Below are positions 1 to 12,680 of a stretch of 64,000 nucleotides of DNA, piece after piece. The stretch covers positions 26,026,822 to 26,090,821 of the forward strand of contig CAIIXF020000008.1 in the NCBI GenBank assembly GCA_903813345.2. Reading direction: 5' to 3'. The DNA is from Owenia fusiformis (lineage: Eukaryota > Annelida > Polychaeta > Sabellida > Oweniidae). The first letter of the stretch is position 1; each line of letters starts with the position of its first letter. Below the pieces are notes generated by a model, which did no database searches, had not been told where the DNA came from, and saw only the letters and a list, made by a program, of their open reading frames with translations. Both the position numbers and the translations under genes were made by a program.

Positions 1-229
1 ATTCATTCTGACGTCATCGTTGAGACCAATGACATTCGCATATTTAATTAGAACGCATTTGGGGCATGTTTCTTCAAGCTCGTTGATTGGTGGAAGAAAG
101 GTCAGAGCGTAGGTCAGAAGTGATTTATTACCCAAACTGTCACCGGTACCCGTCATGGGGACGGGGCTACTAAACTGTAATATGGTCTCTACTAGGCAGA
201 GTGTAGTTTAACTAGACCCTGCACGCAGG

Positions 230-655
230 GTACTTTTCAGGATTTTATAACATGAGCTCTATGAGGAATTAGACCCAAGATTAAGAAATCAATGCCACAT
301 GTAAATTCTCATTTTTTAAAAAGCTAAAACTTTTTATCATATAAAGCAAAAATCGCAAAAAATTATCTGGAAACAGCATTTGTAAAATTATTTTCAAATA
401 ATGATTTATTTACAAGTTGGCATGACAACTGTCAATGCAAATAATAACAATAACAAAATAATTAGCCATCCAACCAAAATGGCCGACTTAATTAGCTATC
501 CGACCAAAATGGCCGAATTTAATTAGCCATCCGACCAAAATGGCCGACGATGCAACACATTTAATTGAAGCAATGTAAACTATTGAGATTACCAAAATAA
601 AGTCATGGAACTTTAAACTTTTGAATATCAGCTTATTGAGATTGATTAGAAATTT
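230..655. repeat. Dispersed/duplicated repeat, copy A
   Basis: About 430 bp that recurs at 2186-2590 in the same orientation with scattered differences. Both copies contain three tandem 25-27-bp units around the words GCCATCCGACCAAAATGG and GGCCGAC (about 463-549 here). No coding potential is seen. Confidence 0.8.
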
Positions 656-659
656 TTTA

Positions 660-925
660 CATTACTTGTCTATAATGATGTATATATAACTAGTAGTAGT
701 TGTTGCAGGTATATAAGAAGGTTCCCTTAACCTGAATATTCATCAGTTTAAGTGGATCAGTTTTCGTTTAACCCTTATGTGTATCATAATTATACAATTG
801 AAGATATGTAAAAGAAAATATTATCTGTCCAACCCTAGAATAGATATTTCACTTTATGTGATTTTATAACATGGTGTCAATGGAGAATCTCCCTGACCTA
901 GAAGCCACATTTTCAAAGAAAATTA
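660..925. repeat. Copy of a dispersed repeat family (ATATTTCACTTT family)
   Basis: Shares the order 'GGTTCCCTTAACCTGAATAT ... CAGTTTAAGTGGATCAGTT ... AGATATTTCACTTT ... ATTTTATAACATGG ... CACATTTTCAAAGAAAATT' with related copies near 2865-2950, 25855-26125 and 46600-46815. It looks like an old non-coding interspersed repeat. The class is not identified. Confidence 0.7.
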
Positions 926-929
926 AAAT

Positions 930-1620
930 TTTAACTTATACTGAAACTGAAATAATCCTTAATTTTAGTTTCTGTTGATTGATATATTGGTGTACTGGTT
1001 GAAGGAGGGGGGGGGGGGGGTAACCCAAATATTAGTCTGGACTAAACATGGACTCTATCAAAAGAGCCCATGGACCGAAGTCAGGGCAGAGTGCTTTGAC
1101 ATAATTCATAGTTATGTGCAAGTAAAACAGAGACTTCTGAATAACATTTACTGAAATTGAAGTCTTTATTTCAGTTTCTGCTGATATCTAGATTGATGTT
1201 CTGGTAGAATCAAATCAAACCAAAATCAAAGATTAGTTTGGATTGAAGTTAGGACTGAACAATTGGGCATCATTCAAAATTGTGTGCAACTTAAACATTA
1301 CTGAATAACATTTACTGAAACTGAAATAAGTCTTTATTCCTGTTTCTGTTGAGTCTTTATTTAGTTTTTGTTGATATATAGATTGATGTACTGTTAAAAG
1401 GGGATGGGGGGGGGGGGGGTTAAAGCAAATATTAGTCTAGACTAAGGTTAGGACAATTGGGCATAATTCAAAACTATGTGCAAGTTAAACATTACTGAAT
1501 AACATTTACTGTTGAGTCTTTGTTTAGTTTTTGCTGATATCTATTTGATGTACTGGTGGAAGGGAGGGGGGTTTAATCAAATATAAGTCTGGACTGAAGT
1601 TAGATTTGAATGCTTTGGAA
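930..1620. repeat. Degenerate tandem block with G-tracts
   Basis: Four or five diverged units of about 170-200 bp. Each has a version of 'AACATTTACTGAAACTGAAA', a 'GTCTTTAT...GTTTCTGTTGA' segment, a 'GATTGATGTACTGGT' segment, and in most units a run of G (near 1005-1020, 1405-1419 and 1562-1570). No ORF is conserved across the units. Confidence 0.65.
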
Positions 1621-2185
1621 TATTGGAATAAATGGTATAATTATAAAAATGAAAAAATAATTTAATTTTTTAAATACACAAGAGACTACTTGGTCTTCTG
1701 TGTTGCAAATAGCCTGAATATAAGATAAAATTGGAGGCAGAAATAGTAGATAAAACAGGCATCAAACCTTGTGTAATGTTTTACTAAATGTTAAGAAGCA
1801 CAGACAAGAATTTAATAAGGATGTCTGATTGCTCTGATTATATTTGTCTTAAAATAACAAAGAGACTGGCGGCCTTTTAAGTTTTGTTACTTGTATAACT
1901 TATTAAGAACATAGTCTCCGATCAAGCTTATTTTACACATTTGATTCATTGAAAAGATTCATGGTTCTTAGGTTTTTATTTGGTTGGAAAAACTACTTAT
2001 CTTGCTTATTTTGATTTTCACACTATGAAGATCAAACTTAAGATTAGTAAATCACTTATCTTGCTAATTTTAGTTGAAGTTTGAGGACATAAGACTTCTT
2101 TTAAAGTTCATCATGCATTTTATTTATTCTTTGGATTAAGTGAGTGTCAAATATTATCTTTTCAGTACTTATCAAGATATTTCAC

Positions 2186-2590
2186 TTTTCAGGATTTTAT
2201 AAAATGAGCTCTACGAGGAATTAGCCCAAGATTAAGAAATTAATGCCACATTTAAATTCTAATTTTTCATTTCTCATATAAAACAAAAATCGCAAAAAAT
2301 TTTATTATTCGGAAACAGCATTTGTAAAATTATTTTCAAATTATCATTTACCAGTTGGCATGACAACCGTCAATGCAAGTAATAACAATAACAAAGTAAT
2401 TAGCCATCCAACCAAAATGGCCGACTTAATTAGCTATCCGACCAAAATGGCCGACTTTAATTAGCCATCCGACCAAAATGGCTGACAATGCAACGCATTT
2501 AAATGAAGCAATATAAACTATTAAATATTACAAACTCTAAGAAAAGTCATTGGCTTGAAATTTTTGAACATCAGATTATTGAGATTATTT
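2186..2590. repeat. Dispersed/duplicated repeat, copy B
   Basis: Second copy of the unit at 230-655, about 1.95 kb away in direct orientation, with the same triple GGCCGAC block (about 2398-2486). The next repeat family also recurs downstream in the same order (2865-2950), so a roughly 2-kb segment may have been duplicated. Confidence 0.8.
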
Positions 2591-2864
2591 TTCTTATGTT
2601 TCTTTTCTATAATAGCAGAAATATACTGTAACTATGTACATGTAGTTGTTTTAAAGCATGGGCATTTTCAGATTTCTACATGTATTCAATATGTCTTGGT
2701 TTTGTCATTAGCATTGGCTAAGCCAGGGGTTGGGGAGGGGGAAAGGTGTGATCAATTGTATTCTTAAAAAATCATGATTGTGTATATCTCTATTGAGTCA
2801 AATCAGTTTTCTAAACTTTGTAATCCAACATTAACAGGGTATTCATTTTATGTTCTCAAATATA

Positions 2865-2950
2865 CTCTTTATTATTTCACTTTTGTGATTTTATAACATG
2901 GGGTCAATAGGGAATACCCCCGACCTAGAAGTCACATTTTCAAAGAAAAT
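2865..2950. repeat. Partial copy of the ATATTTCACTTT dispersed repeat
   Basis: Matches the 3' part of 660-925: 'TATTTCACTTTTGTGATTTT', then 'ATAACATGGGGTCAATAGGG', then a block ending 'CATTTTCAAAGAAAATTA'. Non-coding. Confidence 0.65.
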
Positions 2951-3315
2951 TATTTTTCAAAGTTGATAAATACTTATTTGAACCACATTAGTAGATGCAA
3001 TTTTACATGTAGACTTCAAATATGATATCACTTTGATTAAATTTTGATTATTTAATGAAGTAAATCCAGATTATTTCTACATGCATCTTCATGCAGTCTT
3101 TTTGTTGCTGTAGCAAATATTAATGTTGAACTGTTTTTTAAATTCCAACATGAAGTGTTGGGAAATGGCATTTACTAGTATACTCACTCTTTGACAAATT
3201 TTATTTTCAAAATCATTTTGAAAACCTTAGTCAGTGTTTAAGACAAAAACTTTATTTTATAGTGTACTAAACAAAAAATTCAAAAAAAGGCCATAGTTAA
3301 GCTTTAATGTCATGT

Positions 3316-3655
3316 TTAAGAACCCCTATTCTTACTATTGAAAATGGATTCTAGAAATACTCACCAACACAGATCTATTTTTTAAGACTCGATCAAATTG
3401 AGTTCTTCTGAGAAAATGAGGATTTCAGCAAGGGTACATTGATTTATATGGGGACATACTTCATTGGTTAATGACTTAGCATCGGGATACCGTCATATAT
3501 CCTGCATGTATGTCACCATGTTAAAGTCAATGTACCCTTTGTTGAAATTCTCTATTTTCTCTGAAGAACTCAAGTTGATTGAGTTTCAACAAGTAAATTC
3601 ATGTTGGTGAGTATTACTAGAATCCATTTTCAATAGTTAGAATAGAGGTTCTTAA
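3316..3655. mobile_element. TTAA-flanked foldback element
   Basis: Ends are inverted: TTAAGAACCCCTATTC at the left, and the complement of TTAAGAACCTCTATTC at the right. Similarity between the arms extends about 150 bp inward (for example GAAAATGGATTCTAG in both). TTAA sits at both outer ends (3316-3319 and 3652-3655), which would suit a piggyBac-like target duplication. No ORF is present, so it would be non-autonomous. Confidence 0.65.
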
Positions 3656-3894
3656 TCAGGATACTGGGCTTGCTTTTTGGAACTTTTTTTGGTACTAATA
3701 ATTGTTTTTGACATGTCATTGCAATTTCATAGAGGTGTTTTTTGACTTGTCATTGTAATTTCATAGAGGTGTTAAAAATCCAAGGATGTCAGTCTTGGAT
3801 TATCGTATACATGCCAATGCAATTTAAACAGGCATGGTTATTGTTTATCATTTATTAGGTGCAACTTAAAATACTGACTTTTACATTAAATCTA

Positions 3895-4100
3895 GTCCTT
3901 CACAATTATGGTTAAAATGGTTGCATTTAGTTGCAATGGTTGCAAGAAAATTATTCAAACCTGCCAACCATTTGTAATGATTACAAATCATTGACACACT
4001 TTCAATGATTTGCAACCACAATTGCAATGGTTGCATCCCAATGGTTGGCAATCATTACGGCAATGGTTGGAACAATGGTTGTGCAATGGTTTGTAACCAT
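3895..4100. repeat. Cluster of CAATGGTTG words on both strands
   Basis: The words AATGGTTGC, CAACCATT and relatives occur more than ten times within about 200 bp, in both orientations. The cluster can form many short hairpins. The short ORFs across it come from the repeat and are not supported as genes. Confidence 0.6.
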
Positions 4101-4611
4101 TTGTTTTCGGAATTTCAAGGTCGGAATTTTTATAAGGGATGTCCCGCCCGCCCGACCGCACGCCCAACAGCACAAGACGACGACAATATAGCACTTTTTC
4201 AAAGTGCGATAAAAAAAATAGTACTGTCGGTACTGGGCTCACATGGTGTTGCTCTTAAAAAGAAATGGCGGCCATTTTGAGAGAAACTTGTAGACATTGT
4301 TGATAATCTAGAAATAAAGTTACCTGTATAATTTCAAGCAAATTGAGGGAACATTTATTACAGTTATGACCAAAAATGAGCTGAAAACCTGATAAAGTTT
4401 GAATTAAGGTACCTGTACAATTTGAAACAATCTAGAAAAATGTTTTTGAGTATCTGTCAGAATTTTGTTATAAAAGCATAAATTGGTGATAAAAAATTCT
4501 CTTGATGTCCCTACAGAAATCTTTAGTTTTTAAATCACAAAATTTACAATCTTGTTTGCTAAATTTTGAGAAACAATTGCTTATTCCTGAAGGGACAGTC
4601 TAGATAACACG

Positions 4612-5423
4612 GGCTGGTATCGAAATATTTGTCCGCTGTGACAGAGCATGCTATTTTTCATAAGAACACTAAGAATACTTCACGATTTATTTTTTAACTC
4701 ATGTTTCGTTACACCATAGAAAATTACTTACTCCATGCAATGGATATATCATTTGCGGGTAACTTTCACTTCTGTTTGAAGTTCAATTACGCTGGGAAGA
4801 AAAGCTATTGAAAATGGCGCCGGAGTATCATACTTGAAAATATACCATTTCTTGTTTAACTTTCTAATGGCACAATATAGTGACACGATAATATTTACAC
4901 ATGGTTTCAGCATAACTAAGAAGGTATAGATGAGATGTTGATGTATTTGGTCTTTTTAATTCTTTTATAAAAAATAATTTTTAATTTTTCTGTCCGCTGT
5001 GACGGAGCAGTTGCAAATGTGAAAATGCTCCGTCACAGCGGATAAAAAATATTAATATTATTTTTTATAAAAAAAATTAAAAAGACCCAATGCATTAATA
5101 TCTCATTAATACATTCAGAGTTATGCTGAAAACATATGTTAATATTATCGTGTCACAATATCATGCCATTAAAAAGTTCAAAAAAAGAAATGGTACATTT
5201 TAGAGTTTGATACTCTGGCGCCGTTTTCACTAGCTTTTACTCCTAGCGTTATTGGACTTCAAACAGAAGTGACGGTTACCCGCAAATGATATATCCATTG
5301 CATGGAGTAAGTAATTTTATTTGATATAACGAAACATAGGAGTTAAAAATCGTGAAGCATTCTCAGTGTTTTTATGAAAAATAGCATTCTCCGTCACAGC
5401 GGACAAATCTTTCGATACCAGCC
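4612..5423. mobile_element. 812-bp foldback element (long inverted repeat)
   Basis: Two arms of about 400 bp fold on a centre near 5017. The outer ends read GGCTGGTATCGAAA inward from both sides. The motif TGTCCGCTGTGACGGAGCA (or a one-base variant) occurs four times: at each outer end and twice back to back at the centre (about 4991-5043). There is no ORF of note. It looks like a non-autonomous DNA transposon. No target duplication could be fixed. Confidence 0.8.
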
Positions 5424-5998
5424 TGTGGATAAGTTGTAGATAGTAGATTCTACCAAAATTTCTCTTTTCCCACGCTGCATATGGTACACAAAATAAATGG
5501 TAGTTGTTTTCTACAAAAATGTATTTACTAAATTCTTAATGTACACGCATTTTGTAATTTTCTGAATACATGTCCATATCTTTCTCATTTATTTTCAGAT
5601 GTTATGTTAGTTACTTGAAATAGCACAATAATAAGCCAAAGTATGACAAAATAGCAAATAAAACATTTTGAACAAAAATCTCTTGAGGCAAATCTACAAT
5701 CACTATCTTTGTCAATAACTGTCAATTTGCCTATGCAAATGCTTCTTCAAAGACAAACTAGAATCCTACTTTCAGAATAGGATTCAAATGTTCTGCTAAA
5801 GTTTTCATGATGTGAAGTAAATCCAATCCATATTCTGGCAGCATTCAACCTGCAGCTTCAGTATACAAGCATAATTGGTAGATGTATATCTGCAGAGGCC
5901 TCAAATACACTATCAATGACATCCGATGATAAAGAATGAGTGTCACAATCTGTCTGTGAAGAATGTTAAAATCCGAAGTTGAAAGATCAGCAACTGCA

Positions 5999-8032
5999 TT
6001 ACTTAGCAGTGGCCAATGGGTTTCTGAGCACTAATATAACGGAATCACCTCTAAGGAACATCTTGGAAATGTATCTGTCTTTATTCACAGGCTTTGATTT
6101 CTTCTTTCCTTTGCCTGTTTTAGGAACTTCAGTCCACATCTCTTTGACATTCTCTAGCACTAAGTTACAATGCCTGAAAAAATTCATCATTGCTTTATTA
6201 TGTGGTAAATGAGTGTCTACAACTGATGCTTTTAAATTGTTTCAAATTTTCTTAAAAATAGGCAAATAAATCTCAGAAGCAAATAATTATTAACAGATTG
6301 CATTTAAATATATTCTCTTGAACATGTATTTTGTCATTTTTAAAGATGTACATGAATTGAATCCTTTTAATGTTTCAACAATGCATCAACCTACCTATCA
6401 AAAGCTTTGACTCTTCCAAGTAATTTTTTGTTGTTCCTGCAGTTGATGAGGACTTGTGTGTTGTTCTTGACAGACTGAGTGAGGACAGATAGTGGTCCAG
6501 TGTTGAACTCTTCTTGTTCTTGAGCTGCCATCTCTTCAGGTGTCATCTCACTTTTAGGTTTTGTTGCTGCCCTAAAATGTGGAATAAAAATTGTCAAACT
6601 GGAGTTTTCTAGCACGTAACTTGTAGATGTGCCACACCCACCCTGAAATGTGGTCATGGAGAACTCTGGTTCAGCTCTACAGTACTTTTCAAAACCAGAT
6701 ACAATAGGTTTACACACATTTCTTCCCTCAATGCAAAATTTATTAGCGAACTGGAAAAATATGTTTCTACAAAAGGAGTAGGGGCAATCTGCACCAGGTT
6801 CATTTTTTGGGTCGCTGTTTTGCACATGTGATAAAACTTTCCTCAAGAATGAGACCTATACCTGACATTTTGCAATAGTGTCAGAATTTACCGACTCTAA
6901 AAGCAAAGTGAACACCTCTGCAATTTGAGACTGCTGAAATTTTTGTGATACAGCAATCCTGTCAACTTGGGAACACCTAAAATGAGTGACTTTCTAAATT
7001 GAACACCTTCCTTCAAATTGTGAACACCTTGGTCCAAATCTGAATACCGTGGTCAAAATTTTGAACACCTAGGTTGAAATTTTGTTCGACACCTCAAGTT
7101 TTTCATGTTCGCTTTGCTTGTGTTCAGAAACTTCGTCAGGGGGGGGGGGGTAGGGAAAAAAATCAAAGGAAATGCGTGACATATGCCCATTTCGCATGAA
7201 AATTCTGAACGAACTTCGTTTTATTTGGCTTTCGTTTTTTATGTTCTTCTCTGGCAATATTTTTGCTTGAAGCGTAAACTTCCCGGGAATTTTAAGATTG
7301 TCACGTCTTGTTTGAGAACGAGACCTTGCCAAAGGCCTGTCTTTTTAGTCAGTCAACCTGTTCAAAGTACATTTAGTATTATAAATCGCATTCCAGAACA
7401 ATTTAGGAAGCAATATTTTCTATCTACGTCGATTACAAAGCATGTAAGGTACGTAAATTTATATGAACAACTGAGTCAATAGGGATAAATAGCCCAACAA
7501 GAGTCGATCAGTGCTTTCAGTAGGCTTGTCCAAAAGTGCTTCCCTGGGACGGATTGATTTTACAAAATCGCGTCCCCCCTCAAAAAAGTGCGTCCCCATG
7601 AAGAAAGGTTCCCGGGAATTCAAAGTCACATTTTTGCACTGAACGAAAAAAATTGATGAAAAGTTTGCATCAGTTTTGTTATTTTTTTGGCCCAGATCAG
7701 TGTACTACACACGTCTAGTAGGTCATTAAATGATGCAGATACCTTCATTAGAAAGAGATAACTCATTTTCAACCATTAAATACAATGTTTCCTCGCGTAT
7801 TTCAAAGCAATTTGCTATTGATTTTGATCGCTCAGAAAGTTTCACTAGGAGAAATCTCCGTGAGGTTCCATTTTTTGGTTCAGTTGTTTGCGCATGCGCA
7901 GCAAATCCAGCAATTTGATTAGTTAAAATTATTAAGACGCATGCGCGATTAATAATCTCGGCCAATCATAGCACTCGTACCGATTACCGCTCGGAAATCA
8001 ACTACTAGTGATTGTCCAATCACGTACCTCAT
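5999..8032 (-). CDS. SNRPD2: Small nuclear ribonucleoprotein Sm-D2
   Basis: Core spliceosomal protein, a member of the heptameric Sm ring around U1, U2, U4 and U5 snRNA. Coding exons on the minus strand are 8032-8028, 6571-6395 and 6173-5999, giving 118 residues, the length of human SmD2. Acceptors read CATTTTAG and TTTTTTCAG; donors read GTACGT and GTAGGT. The protein begins M-R-A-A-T-K-P-K, where human has M-S-L-L-N-K-P-K. It then carries the near-invariant Sm1 region ([37 protein letters not shown]) and the Sm2 region ([17 protein letters not shown]), with the basic [14 protein letters not shown] linker. The start was chosen because ATGAG before GTACGT exactly completes the phase and the family length. 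Only five coding bases lie in exon 1; intron 1 is about 1.46 kb. No breaks are seen, so the gene appears intact. Confidence 0.97.
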
Positions 8033-8061
8033 ACTATTTTGATCGGAAATCAACTTCCGGG
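7889..8061 (-). promoter_or_regulatory. Probable SNRPD2 promoter region (ETS and NRF1-like sites)
   Basis: Just upstream of the SNRPD2 start on the minus strand lies ACTTCCGG (8053-8060), an ETS/GABP-type core. Inside the start of intron 1 is the palindrome TGCGCATGCGCA (7889-7900), the consensus shape for NRF1, and a second GCATGCGC near 7939. CCAAT words also occur (7963-8019). Such sites are common in promoters of housekeeping genes. No transcription start can be fixed from sequence alone. Confidence 0.45.
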
Positions 8062-8715
8062 AAAGAAACTCCGAAAGAAAATTCTATTTCTTTTAGAAAT
8101 AGAATATCCTTCGTTTATTTAGCAGATTTTGACCAAATAAAAGACTGAAGGTAAGATCTTTATCAATACATTCATCCAGAGTTAATGTTTTTGATATGAC
8201 CTGCACTGCGTCCAAGTGACCCCTCATTTTCATTGTTTGGGGTCCCTATTGTAAAAACCGGGTCCTCTCCATTATGGGACGGCGTTAATGAAAGCACAGG
8301 TCGATGCTCTTGAAAAATACTTGGATCTTGATTCCAATCCTGGTATTGATTTACTCGAGTCTCTAGCCAATATTTGGCTAGAGGGGATTTCATCTGGAAT
8401 ACTGTGAACTCCATTTGAAAAAAGCTGGCCTTGGTGTCATAAATTTATTGAATATCTTAAAAATCGCCAGATAAATAAATCTTTAATCAAAACGGACCCC
8501 ACTGGGTTACTTGATGAGATATGACATGATTTCATCAGGATTTCATCTAAAATTAAAACAAAATGGCTCCAAGAAAAACGGCGATGTTCGAAAACTGGAC
8601 GAAATGTCGTTAACGTCTTACATTAGTAACTGGCTGCAAATTCTAATTTAGCGATCCAGAAGATGTGAACTAATTCACTGATCACTTTATGTGTGTTTTG
8701 GAATTTTTGGTGAGG

Positions 8716-10511
8716 TAATAAGAGGCTATGGAAAGGGTTCGCGCGTGCAACGTTTTAGTGGATTTTGATTGAACGAGAAACGTGAAACGCAAGTCCTGCA
8801 GGCCCCGTGCAGACGTTCATGAAGTTAACCCTGGGCATCGTGAAGTCAATAAACATTGCCTCGTGCATCGTATTTTGAATTATGAGACCTCCGTGACGCC
8901 GTTCAGTCTCGTTATTTCGTGCTACGTTTTCAGAATAAATGAAACTTCGTTCGGCGAGAATACATTTGATCCTACATTCGCTTTTGTGATACATCTTATT
9001 TGTTGACTTTGTAAACACAAATGTAATTAGTTACTATTTCTAAACTTTTCTGTTTGTAGCCAATCAGAACACCAGTTACAAACAAAGATTAAAATAAGAA
9101 AGGTGTAATACCCTCGGTACATTTTAATATTTTAATTTCTTGTCTTCTATTTGATTGGTCGAGAATAACGACTTAGAAGAAATTCAACCAATAGCAAGCC
9201 AATCCAGCGAATACAAAGATCGACCTGATATACTGAGATATCTGGACTATGCAGTGTGTCAGATAAGGATTTTTTTCTGCTAGCCATTTTGGCCACTAGA
9301 TTTCAGATACCACTGGCCAAACAGATTTGGCACTAGCCAGTATAAAATTACGCTAACATCGCGAATTCTTACGAAAATCATTTATTATATCTAAAAAGTA
9401 AAGAATCAGCAATTTGTCAAACTTGTGCATCCAACTAGACTTATATCAAAGTATCATTTAATGGCCTAATAATAAGTAACACCATGATATGATGATGATT
9501 AAAAATGTATCATGGCTGGGGGAGAGGGGGGGGGGTGGTAGCATTCCCCCCCAGAAAATTGATATTTAGAACCTCTCTTGTGCAAACTGAGCATTAATGA
9601 AGAACAAAAATACACGTGGCTTAGTAACAGTAATCACCGTTTTTAGCGACGACCCCCTAATAACCATTCACCCCGTTTCAAGTTCAAGAAATATCAAGGA
9701 ATAACCAAGTATTATTACCGAATACACAGAAAAAATAATTTCCGAAAGAAGTCAGCGGGTGATAATAGAGTACTTCATCATTACGTACACTAAAATGCGG
9801 AAAAAGTGGCGCATTTTGTAATTCAGTGCATCATCACGATAAATATCAATCATTTAGTGCCTCCCACATTATACTAAACCAATATTTTGATGAATGAAAA
9901 AGGAAATGTCCGAGTATAAAAAGATTTTTTCGTTTGTTGTTTTTCGGCGATAGCTTCTGCGCAGTTTTTATGCGCATCTGATCTCTTCGACCAATCAGAA
10001 ACTCTCGAATAAAGAAACCCAGAACACGGCCAATCAGAGTCCACGATAGAAAACGTTTTGGGATAGATCAAGAAGGAACATCCGGATGTTCTGGATTTTC
10101 GATCTCGATGAGTTCCTTGGCAGAAATATGCCCTTATATTCAGGTTTTCAAGTCTGATTTGATCCCAGATCGCCAATATGGCAAGTGCTCCATCAAAACT
10201 GTTCGCCAGATGTATTTTCTGATGGCATTTGGCGAATGGCGACCGCTTATCCGACACACTGCTATGTGACCATCGTCTGGACTTTGCAAGCAAAGTGGAG
10301 AGCGATTTCAACGGTTTAGCGCGCGATTTATTTAACGCCTGTGAAACGTGAATGTAATGATATTTGATCTTCGTGAAACGTGAATGTAATATTTTGATGA
10401 TCAAGGACGTGAAACGTGAAAGTAATTCTGATAAGTAACGTACAACGTGAAAACGTATTACCACCTGACGTGATTATGTGACAAAACCCCCTTTCCATAG
10501 GCTCTAATAAG
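8716..10511. mobile_element. Probable 1.8-kb inverted-repeat element
   Basis: The left end TAATAAGAGGCTATGGAAAG and the right end, read on the other strand as TTATTAGAGCCTATGGAAAG, are inverted copies. Near both ends lie repeated words of the type CGTGAAACGTGAATGTAA (four at 10335-10450, diverged ones at 8770-8870). Another terminal-inverted-repeat element is nested inside. No intact transposase ORF is visible. Confidence 0.5.
9252..10261. mobile_element. 1.0-kb TIR element with CTATG flanks
   Basis: Inverted termini are CAGTGTGTCAGATAAG at the left and the complement of CAGTGTGTCGGATAAG at the right. Both ends are flanked by CTATG (9247-9251 and 10262-10266), a possible 5-bp target duplication. 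A minus-strand ORF covers part of the right half (to 9874) but resembles nothing known. The superfamily is uncertain; the CAGTG end recalls hAT, but an 8-bp duplication is not seen. Confidence 0.65.
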
Positions 10512-10600
10512 ACCAAAACTCGCAATTCAAATTGTGATGTGGAAAAATGGCGGACATACGATTTCAAATTTTATGATTACGACATGACCAGTTGTTCATG

Positions 10601-11236
10601 CTAGTGCTTGCAACGGTAATGGATCTCACTGCCGGTAAATTTCACCTCCATTACCTTACCGTTACCGATAATCGTTGATACTGATAATGTTCCAAAAATC
10701 CCGGGGAAAAACCTGAAAGTGAAACTAAAATATTTGGAAAAATCCTTAACGAAGCCGATTTCTCAGCTTGATTTCCCGCTCACATCAACTACAGTGGATA
10801 TATTGTATCATCGTGTATCTCGTGTGTGATTGTGTATTGTTTGGAAGTCTTTGAATGATAATATAGAGTGAATTCGATCAAAATTGATCAAACTATTTGT
10901 GTTTGTTTTTACATCACCGAAATATCACGTCACGTGATTTGTTAATCTCGCGGCACGGGAGATGATTGACAGAAGTGGGTGGGGTTTTGCTTATCCTCCC
11001 GCCTTTTACGAATGCTTTGCAGTTGATTGACAGATTAGCTCTTCTAATGTGGAGATTGAAATATACATGATTGATAAAATATTCTAACGAACATTGTTTC
11101 GTAAATTTGACAATGGATCGCAATGCCAATCATCATGTTGCAGCAGCATGGCGATTATCGGCAATGGATTTTATTACCGGCAATTGAGAGTATCTACTGC
11201 CGCTGCCGACAACCCGGCATTACCGTAAGGCACTAG
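10601..11236. mobile_element. 636-bp TIR element with TTCATG flanks
   Basis: The left end CTAGTGCTTGCAACGGTAAT and the complement of the right end CTAGTGCCTTACGGTAAT are inverted near-matches. The 6-bp flank TTCATG is duplicated exactly (10595-10600 and 11237-11242). The interior is rich in GCCGGTAA and ATTACCG words. No ORF, so non-autonomous. Confidence 0.7.
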
Positions 11237-11242
11237 TTCATG

Positions 11243-12678
11243 CAGGAATATATTTTTACTGGATTGGAAGGCCACGATACAGTAAGGAGGTAGGGTAAGT
11301 ATTGATATCTTATCTCGTTCGATAGAACGTATTTGATTTTGACGTCCCTGTTTTTGTTCAACATAATTTTTTCCAATATAAAGTGGAAATGTCACAATAA
11401 AACAACAGAACCTTTATATGTACATACAGTGCTTGCCTATTCTTAAAACCGCGAAGTAATAATATTTTTGAGATAACATTCCAAATCGTTTATACAACGT
11501 TTTTTAGAAAAAATAACGGATTGGATCTCACAGTAAACTGGGTCGTTTGAGTGCAGTTTGGTATTTTGATGTAAAATATGGGCTAATATCAGTGGATAAA
11601 AGATTGAACAATTTACACATATCAATTAAATTACTCACGCCATGATGATTGTGTAGAATTTTGTAGATTTTTAAATAATTTCTTTCTTCTCCCGAACGTA
11701 AACAAATATGGCCGCCAATTATTATGAGCACTGAACGAAATTAGGTCTGGACTGAACGAAATAAAATCTTTATGATTTTCCCCGGGGTTTAATTATAAAA
11801 AACTGACAGTTTTGCAACTCTTCAATTGTGCTATCAATGGACGTTGTGACAATGTAAGTTGACACTTGACATAAATTTCAGTTGTGAAACTAATATATGT
11901 GCACAATTTATCTTAGGTGTAGTGCTATTTTTATGAGTAGTATGCCACCAAAGGAACACGAAAAACAAGCGTTCAAGGGGGTCTGGAGGAGTCCTCCCCC
12001 CAGAAAATTTTGAAGTTTGGTTTTATTTGAAGTGTACTCGCAACCATCTGGTACGCACACCAACCATTTCTACCATTGCGATAGTCCTCTAGAAATATTT
12101 GTTTAGTGAGTCTATCATCCATTGGAAGTATACATTGGAGGCAACATATTCTATTATCTCAAAAGGAATTGAGATAGCATTACATAGAAATTTGTCAGTG
12201 AAAAAAATGGGTTCCATGCTTTTGACAATTTTAGAAAGTTACTCATGTCAAATCTGTAAGTTCAAAATTGATGTGATGTGCAACCAATGCAAGCTAAATC
12301 TGTTTTTACAGTGTAACAAAGGTTGGTTGGATCAGTAAGCATATAGCAAATGGGAGTTTTGATATTAACACAGTGAAGATGAATATTAATCAACAAATGA
12401 TAATAATTCCATTTAAATAAGAAATATTTATTCACAGTCATTCTAAAGTGACATATTTGTACATATTTCAACCCTCAATGTTGAATCATACAATAAAATG
12501 ACTTTGTATTGTGGTTGTCTCATCTGCATGCTTGCCAACCTCTTATTCAAGTACAACTATCTGACTATAATCTGCTAACAAGATAGTAATTAGTGATTTC
12601 CTATTCCCAAAAATTGTGTTAGTTCTCTAAAAATCATTTATTGCTGTAGTTTTCTTTACATTTGATTTTTCAGTTTAC
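11243..12678. other. Non-coding stretch with no recognised gene
   Basis: AT-rich DNA between two inverted-repeat elements. The open frames here (up to 79 codons) show no family resemblance and no consistent splice structure. I see no gene, RNA gene or clear repeat. Confidence 0.5.
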
Positions 12679-12680
12679 TA

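Noticed and set aside
8172-8414. 80-codon minus-strand ORF upstream of SNRPD2
   Set aside because: No recognised family and no conserved splice neighbours. SNRPD2 is complete without it.
9874-10464. 196-codon minus-strand ORF
   Set aside because: It lies across the end of one TIR element and the subterminal repeats of another. No motif resembles a transposase or any known protein.
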